A program made the position numbers and the translations under genes. 64,000 nucleotides of DNA. Origin: Picocystis sp. L7 (lineage: Eukaryota; Chlorophyta; Picocystophyceae; Picocystales; Picocystaceae). This document shows, in pieces, positions 59,235-64,000 of the stretch (position 1 is its first letter; every line of letters starts with the position of its first letter). Location: assembly GCA_020975725.1 (NCBI GenBank), contig QXJR01000003.1, positions 496,001 through 560,000 on the forward strand, written 5' to 3'. The notes beneath the pieces were generated by a model. The model did no database searches. It was not told the origin of the DNA and saw only the letters and a program-made list of their open reading frames with translations.

Positions 59235-60013
59235 TCAGTCCAGAAAGAAGAGAGTAACAATCTTTTTCAATTTCTTGGCTTCTTCACAAGTCTCCAGGAG
59301 GAGCTTGCTGTCATGAAAGGCGAAGCAAATCACCTGTTTGACCCTGCTCGTGATGTCTTTATTGCAAATTCTGCTGGCCTCCAGTAGCGGCAAATGGTCG
59401 TTCTGTGGCATCTCTATGAGCTTCTCTACCTGTTTCAAGAGCTCTTGGCTTTCTGCTGGTTGTTTCTCCAAGCTTTGCGGCAGCACCACGGTCAGCAGCT
59501 CCGGTTGTTCCGCTCTCAGCGCCCCCCTTATGACGGCTGCATTGGTTCCCATGGCACCAGACGTCACGATGGTGTTCCCCGTGAGCACCATCGCATAACT
59601 GAGGATTTCAATGAGCTTCTGGTGCATGTATCCCATGTTCCGCGTTCCAAAGAATCCGATGGTTTTGGGTCCCGATTCTTGTATGGCGATCAACTCCTGC
59701 TCGCGCCGAAGGCCGCCCAGAGGTCAGAAGGAGCGCTGAAACGCGTTCGAGATGCAGAAGAACGACCACGAACCTGCAGGTAATCTACGTCCGTCGATGC
59801 GACCGACGGTTCGAGCGTGGCTGCAACCCCTTGGACGATGGCATCAGCCTGCGTCGGCAGCTCTCCGGGTCCCTCGAGAGCTCGCACACTCCCTCCACGC
59901 GTCTCCAGGGTCTTCCTCGGGCGTTTTCGAACTTCTGCACGCATCCAGAAGCTCGCATTTCGACGTGCGATCGCGACGCCTCGTGCGCTTCGCGCCATCG
60001 CCCAAGGCTCCAT
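59235..60013 (-). CDS. DprA-like Rossmann-fold protein of cyanobacterial/plastid type, two exons
   Basis: Exons 60013-59774 and 59696-59235 (77-base intron, donor GTTCGT, acceptor CAG, phase 0) give 233 residues. The conserved part starts across the junction (L-Q-E-L-I-A-I-Q-E-S-G) and has I-G-F-F-G-T-R, then N-T-I-V-T-S-G-A-M-G-T-N-A-A-V-I-R-G-A, V-V-L-P-Q-S-L and I-C-F-A-F-H-D-S. This is the Rossmann pattern of DprA/LOG-like nucleotide binders found in cyanobacteria and plastids. DprA proper loads RecA on single strands in transformation; the plastid role is unknown. Exon 1 is Arg/Ala/Ser-rich and likely a transit peptide. The T-S-G-A-x-G-x-N loop probably binds phosphate. Confidence 0.85.
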
Positions 60014-60776
60014 TCGCCTTCAGCAATGATCCACCTGGTCTTGTCCCACTTGCGCCCTGGTCAGCCGTCCCCAATCGAACCCAGGATGGTGTCGCATCGA
60101 AAGGGACAGGAAGTCGGGTTCAGACCCGACTGATGTCCTGGGGTCGAGGATTTGCTCCCTGGACCCACGTGCCATTCCCTGTCGGAATTGTTTCGAGTCC
60201 ACAGGGAAAGAGAGGTGGAAGCATGCAACCAACGAACTGGTGGAGATGTCCGCCGTTGCGAGCCAAAGGTCTTCGCCATTGGCGGTTCCCGTGCGGGTTC
60301 AGCGATACGGGACGAGAAGGAATGGGAGTAGAGACGTGGAAAGGGGGGAGGTGGCGGAAGATTACCTGAGTAACGTCCAGTTCATGGTGGGAAGTGCTGC
60401 GAGCAAACCGTGCATCCTCCCACCTCCGGTTGCGACCCAACGGGACTTCTACGTCCGCTCACACATACGCATCGTCCCTTGCAACCATCTCGTCGAACAC
60501 AGCACAAGCCTTGCGTAAACCACGGACCTCCAGGCCACCTTTCGAATCCACAGGAACGCAACACGATCAGCGGGTCTCTTTTCCTTCTCAAGCGTCCATG
60601 ACCCGGACCGATTTTCCTTTCAGACCCGAATCGAACCGGGTCTCCGAGGAGATCCCAACGCCGAGAGCCGGCCCTCGATCGATAAACGTTCGTAAACATT
60701 CGGTTCGGTCAGCACAAACCCAGGAACAGGTTCGATTAACTTTAGACTTAACCGTTCAGAACCTTCGTGTTCGGAC
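60014..60776. promoter_or_regulatory. divergent intergenic region with palindromes and TTAAC element
   Basis: 763 bases between the DprA-like and NOP4-like genes. It contains the near-perfect 20-base palindrome AGTCGGGTTCAGACCCGACT (60111-60130), a looser one around 60623-60644, and the AT-rich element GATTAACTTTAGACTTAACC ending 24 bases before the NOP4 ATG. Confidence 0.5.
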
Positions 60777-63392
60777 ATGGTCGAGATGGCGGCGACGTCG
60801 GAGCGGGATGCGCGCAGCATTTTCGTGCGCGGCTTGCCGTTCGACCTGGCAGATGCGGAGCTGGAGGACGCCTTTGCACGTGTGGGACCCGTGAAGTCCG
60901 CCTTTGCGGTCAAGGCTGCAGGAGACGCGCTCAGAAACCGTGGATTCGGCATCGTACAGTACGCGTTGGCCGAAGATGCGCGTCGCGCGGTCGAGGAAAT
61001 GGACGGAACGTCCCTTCGTGGACGAACGCTGCGTGTGGAAATGGCACTCAAACGTTCTGTGCGCAATTCGGTCGAAGAAACCGCCCAGCAACGTGTCGGA
61101 GGCATCGTTCCATCGTCTCGAGCGGCGCCGCCGGCCGACGCTTCGTTTCGGAAAGGGACGAACGGAGACCCGACCAAGGATGTCTCAGAGGAGAAAGGAC
61201 CGTCCCAGAAGCAGAAGGTGGCTCGAACTGTTGCTGTGGGGAATCTGGCGGAGAAACAGGTGGAAGCGGCCATCCAATTGGCCCGCCAACAGGGAGGAGT
61301 GATCGATGTCCTGCACCCTGCACCCAAGGAAGAGGTGGCAAAGAGGAAATTGGAGCAGGATGGTTGCAAAGGTGCAGTTGCCTTTGTCGAGTATGAATCA
61401 GTGTCCCAAGCAATGAAAGCAGTTGCTGGACTGCATGGAAGAAAGCTGCCAGGAGGGGGAAAGCTTTGGGCTCGGCAATTGGGAGGAGAAGGCGCCAAGC
61501 TCAAGCGGTGGAGAGTCATCGTAAGAAATCTTCCATTCAATGCAGAGGCAGAAGACTTACGCAATGCTTTTAGAGCGTGCGGTCTGATCTGGGAAATAAC
61601 GATCCCGCACAAGGCTGATGGATCGGTACGAGGCTTTGCATTTGTTGGATTCATTTCGGCCAAGCAGGCCCAGGATGCTATTGAAAAGGTGAATGGGCAA
61701 AAGATAAAGAATCGGCGGGTTGCAGTAGACTGGGCATTGTCGAAGCACGACTACGAGGAAAAGGCAGAGCCACCTGCAGAAAGACCATCAACCATGATTG
61801 GTAAGCAAGCGCCGACACCACCGCATCTGGTTAATGGTAAGGATAGAACTCGTGACGCTGTCCAAGATGTGGACCATTCAGGTGAAGAAAGCGATTCCAG
61901 TCAGGATTTGAGTGAAGCAGAAAATGACGCAGATGATATGGACCGTGAAAAGGCCTTAGATGTAGACGAGAAGAGTATTGCATCAAAGGTGTTGGACAAG
62001 GTGCTGGCAGACAAAACGTGCGATCCAGAGAGCAGAGAGAAGGAAAGGCCTAGCAGCAAGAGGGAAAAGGATGCAAAAGAAGCTGGAAGGCCGGAGAGTA
62101 CAGTGAAGGAACGACCGAAGAACGCAGCACATGGGTTTATCCATCCTGTTAGACCGACTGTCTATGTTCGAAATTTGCCCAACTCTACGACCAAGGAGGA
62201 CCTTCTCTCCGCCATGAATGTGTTTGGGATTGTGCGTGAGTGTCGCGTGGTCTTTGACAAAGTTACAAACAAGTGCAATGGTACAGCATACGTTGAATTT
62301 GTGGAGAAGACATGCGCAGAGTTGGTGTTGCAAGCTGCGAATGACCCCAGCGCCAGTGGAATAAGGGTCAAGGGTAAAGTGGTGCAGGTCTCTCCGGCGC
62401 TTAGTGCTGAGGAAGCCCGGAAGCTGAAGAAGGAATTAGCAGTAGAAGACAAGAGGGAGAAATCCAGGAATTTGCATCTGTCCAAGGAGGGCGTCATAGC
62501 AGAGGGATCCAAAGAGTGGCAGGAGCTCTCTGCCGTAGACCAAGAAAAGCGAAAAAACGGAGAGCGAGAAAAGAAGACAAAGCTGGCCAGCCCGAACTTC
62601 TTAATTTCTGCAACGCGTCTTTCCGTGAGAAACATCCCGTTGGAAATGTCAGAGAAGCAATTGAAGGAGCTGTTCATAAATGCAGTGAAGGAGAAAGCCA
62701 CCAAACAGAACCCCCAAATCAAACAAGTCAAAATCCTTCGGGATGATGAGAAAGTGGCCAAGGATGGACTCCCTCTGTCCAAAGGGCTTGGTTTTGTAGA
62801 GTTCAAGGAGCACCAGCATGCAGTTGTTGCATTGCGGAGCTTAAACAACAACCCAAAAGTCTTCAAAAGGGACCGCAGACCCATTATAGAGTTCGCGATT
62901 GAGAATGCAAAAGTTCTCAAAGCGCGAGCCTCCAAGATCAAAGGCACGGCAAACAATAAGATCACAAAGGGGAGTGGTCCTAAACAGCTTCCGGAAAGAG
63001 AAGGTCGGGAGGGAGCACCCCGGAAGCAGGATGGAAATCCTACAAAAAAACAGGTTCATCAGAAGCAGGACATGGACGCTAGCCCGCGAGAAGCGAAGGC
63101 GCTGCGACGGCCGGAAAAGAAAGCGGTAGAGGGGGGAAGTGCGACGAAATCAAGCAAAGCCCAGAAGCGAAAGCAGGATCAGGACGCATGGACAGACTCT
63201 CTTGCACAAGCACGACCCAGGGATGACCCGGTTCCTACTGAATCAAGGCGGGAGAAAAAGCGACAGAGGAAAGATGTTCAAGAGGAAAACTTTGAAACAC
63301 TTGTGAGCCAGTACAAGGCAAAGTATTTCGGTCCGCAGCAAGGCGGCAATGAAAAAAAGGAAAAACGCCGCCTGTCTCGCTGGTTTGAATAA
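60777..63392 (+). CDS. NOP4/RBM28-like nucleolar protein with multiple RRMs
   Basis: An 871-residue protein, single exon. RRM1 (about 13-85) has I-F-V-R-G-L-P-F and R-G-F-G-I-V-Q-Y. A degenerate RRM follows (about 140-235). The next (about 245-325) is I-V-R-N-L-P-F and G-F-A-F-V-G-F, then another (about 460-545) V-Y-V-R-N-L-P and A-Y-V-E-F, and the last (about 615-715) L-S-V-R-N-I-P and G-L-G-F-V-E-F. Acidic linkers and a Lys/Arg-rich tail are typical. Yeast Nop4 and human RBM28 are needed for large-subunit rRNA processing in the nucleolus. ATG 60777 lies 24 bases after a TTAAC element. Its stop is 10 bases from that of the capping enzyme. Confidence 0.9.
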   Translation: MVEMAATSERDARSIFVRGLPFDLADAELEDAFARVGPVKSAFAVKAAGDALRNRGFGIVQYALAEDARRAVEEMDGTSLRGRTLRVEMALKRSVRNSVEETAQQRVGGIVPSSRAAPPADASFRKGTNGDPTKDVSEEKGPSQKQKVARTVAVGNLAEKQVEAAIQLARQQGGVIDVLHPAPKEEVAKRKLEQDGCKGAVAFVEYESVSQAMKAVAGLHGRKLPGGGKLWARQLGGEGAKLKRWRVIVRNLPFNAEAEDLRNAFRACGLIWEITIPHKADGSVRGFAFVGFISAKQAQDAIEKVNGQKIKNRRVAVDWALSKHDYEEKAEPPAERPSTMIGKQAPTPPHLVNGKDRTRDAVQDVDHSGEESDSSQDLSEAENDADDMDREKALDVDEKSIASKVLDKVLADKTCDPESREKERPSSKREKDAKEAGRPESTVKERPKNAAHGFIHPVRPTVYVRNLPNSTTKEDLLSAMNVFGIVRECRVVFDKVTNKCNGTAYVEFVEKTCAELVLQAANDPSASGIRVKGKVVQVSPALSAEEARKLKKELAVEDKREKSRNLHLSKEGVIAEGSKEWQELSAVDQEKRKNGEREKKTKLASPNFLISATRLSVRNIPLEMSEKQLKELFINAVKEKATKQNPQIKQVKILRDDEKVAKDGLPLSKGLGFVEFKEHQHAVVALRSLNNNPKVFKRDRRPIIEFAIENAKVLKARASKIKGTANNKITKGSGPKQLPEREGREGAPRKQDGNPTKKQVHQKQDMDASPREAKALRRPEKKAVEGGSATKSSKAQKRKQDQDAWTDSLAQARPRDDPVPTESRREKKRQRKDVQEENFETLVSQYKAKYFGPQQGGNEKKEKRRLSRWFE

Positions 63393-63402
63393 AAGATGTC
63401 TC

Positions 63403-64000
63403 CTACGTGTTCTCTTTTGAACCTGCGCAGGCATTTCCTTTGTGAGGGAAAAACGCGGGCCCTTTGCCCAGTACCTCCTTTTGGTACGCAGGTGCCTTCG
63501 CAGCTTTGCCCACGACTTCTAGCAAGACCTCGTCACTTATGTTGTCTTCTATACTTCGCATCACCTTTTCGAAAACCATGTACGCATTCGGCTTGTCTTT
63601 GTCTTTCCTTTCTCTCATATAAACCCAGCCATTTCTATCTTTGTCCCACACACACTCGATGATGTGGCCAATCAACTCATCACCAGAGACCCCTGGTGGA
63701 AAATACACAGTTGCGCCTTCGAGTGGAAGGAGATGGTTTCCTCTCCCAAGAAGTAGCAGCACATATCCCTGTGGTGTCTTGTCCAAAGTAAAGTCCACAG
63801 AATTAAGACTTGCATACTTCCACTTGAGAAGCTCGTGACATGTGCGAGGAACATACGGATCATTTGCTGGCTGTAATATCACCCCGTCGGCCTCGTGCGT
63901 GAGTTGGTGAGGGATCATCTCTTTCAACACTTTCCTGGTCGCCTCTAACGGCCAAAAATCTTTCCTTCGCACAGCAAAAGGCTCCATCCCGTAATCATAC
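63403..64000 (-). CDS. mRNA capping enzyme (guanylyltransferase), C-terminal part, runs off window
   Basis: About 199 residues are visible; the frame continues past the window edge with no stop, so the ATG at 63987 is probably internal. The block H-E-A-D-G-V-I-L-Q-P is motif IV of nucleotidyltransferases (D-G/E-G-V-I). L-L-K-W-K-Y is motif V, whose lysines contact GTP. The OB-fold part carries W-V-Y-M-R-E-R-K-D-K-D-K-P-N-A, the motif VI W-x-x-x-R-x-R-x-D-K, and then a helix V-M-R-S-I-E-D-N-I. The enzyme adds GMP to the 5' end of nascent mRNA in the nucleus. The catalytic KxDG motif and any triphosphatase domain would lie outside this window. It converges tightly on NOP4. Confidence 0.9.
   Translation of the reverse strand, partial: YDYGMEPFAVRRKDFWPLEATRKVLKEMIPHQLTHEADGVILQPANDPYVPRTCHELLKWKYASLNSVDFTLDKTPQGYVLLLLGRGNHLLPLEGATVYFPPGVSGDELIGHIIECVWDKDRNGWVYMRERKDKDKPNAYMVFEKVMRSIEDNISDEVLLEVVGKAAKAPAYQKEVLGKGPAFFPHKGNACAGSKENT

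Noticed and set aside
1-64000. tRNA, rRNA or CRISPR array.
   Set aside because: GGTTCGAA-like strings occur but are symmetric palindromes without the rest of a tRNA cloverleaf. No spaced direct repeats of CRISPR type were seen. A covariance-model scan would be needed to exclude small RNAs.

Overview
This is nuclear DNA from a compact, gene-dense eukaryote that has a plastid, most likely a unicellular alga. The evidence for a plastid is a four-part menaquinone/phylloquinone fusion enzyme (PHYLLO), a DUF3593 protein known from plants and cyanobacteria, an OB/DprA-like Rossmann protein of cyanobacterial type and a plant-type Nudix hydrolase. The evidence for a nuclear genome is spliceosomal introns, a U2 snRNP protein, Borealin, a mitochondrial ATP synthase subunit and an mRNA capping enzyme. 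The lineage cannot be fixed from this window. A green picoalga, a eustigmatophyte-like stramenopile or an intron-poor red alga would all fit.

About 30 protein genes are packed on both strands, often as divergent pairs sharing one intergenic space or as convergent pairs whose stops lie 10-100 bases apart. Long genes are mostly single-exon. About 14 introns can be placed in nine genes from domain continuity and reading frame. They are mostly 77-113 bases long, sit near the 5' ends of genes, and often have GTGCGT or GTGTGT donors.

Layout. 0-13.5 kb: eIF2A, an RWD-domain protein, a SERAC1-like lipase, a large LOTUS-like protein and a Claspin/Mrc1-like checkpoint protein. 13.7-22.2 kb: a PNPOx-like flavoprotein, an FKBP12 with a 23-base microexon, a RAP-domain organelle RNA protein, two unknown genes, a six-EF-hand protein and a MIC19-like CHCH protein. 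22.6-24.6 kb: a decayed Fanzor/TnpB-type transposon gene, the only clear mobile element. 25.5-44.8 kb: DDM1/LSH remodeller, ETF-QO, Borealin, U2A', a glyoxalase-fold protein, a TPR membrane protein, P5C reductase, CDKAL1, a DNA cytosine methyltransferase with PWWP-Tudor-PHD modules, and a DUF506 protein. 46-64 kb: ATP synthase OSCP, a serine beta-lactamase-fold protein, PHYLLO, DUF3593, PrmC/HemK, a Nudix hydrolase, ARL5, a DprA-like protein, NOP4/RBM28 and the end of an mRNA capping enzyme.

Themes. DDM1 and the chromatin-reading methyltransferase are both parts of a transposon-silencing methylation system, and a dead transposon lies directly upstream of DDM1. PHYLLO and DUF3593 are two plastid genes that share a 314-base divergent promoter. 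Borealin, Mrc1, U2A', NOP4 and the capping enzyme are ordinary nuclear housekeeping. Several divergent intergenic spaces carry recurring palindromes around GGTTCGAACC and an AT-rich TCGAGGTTAACTT element, which may be promoter sites. No CRISPR array, rRNA or tRNA was recognised.
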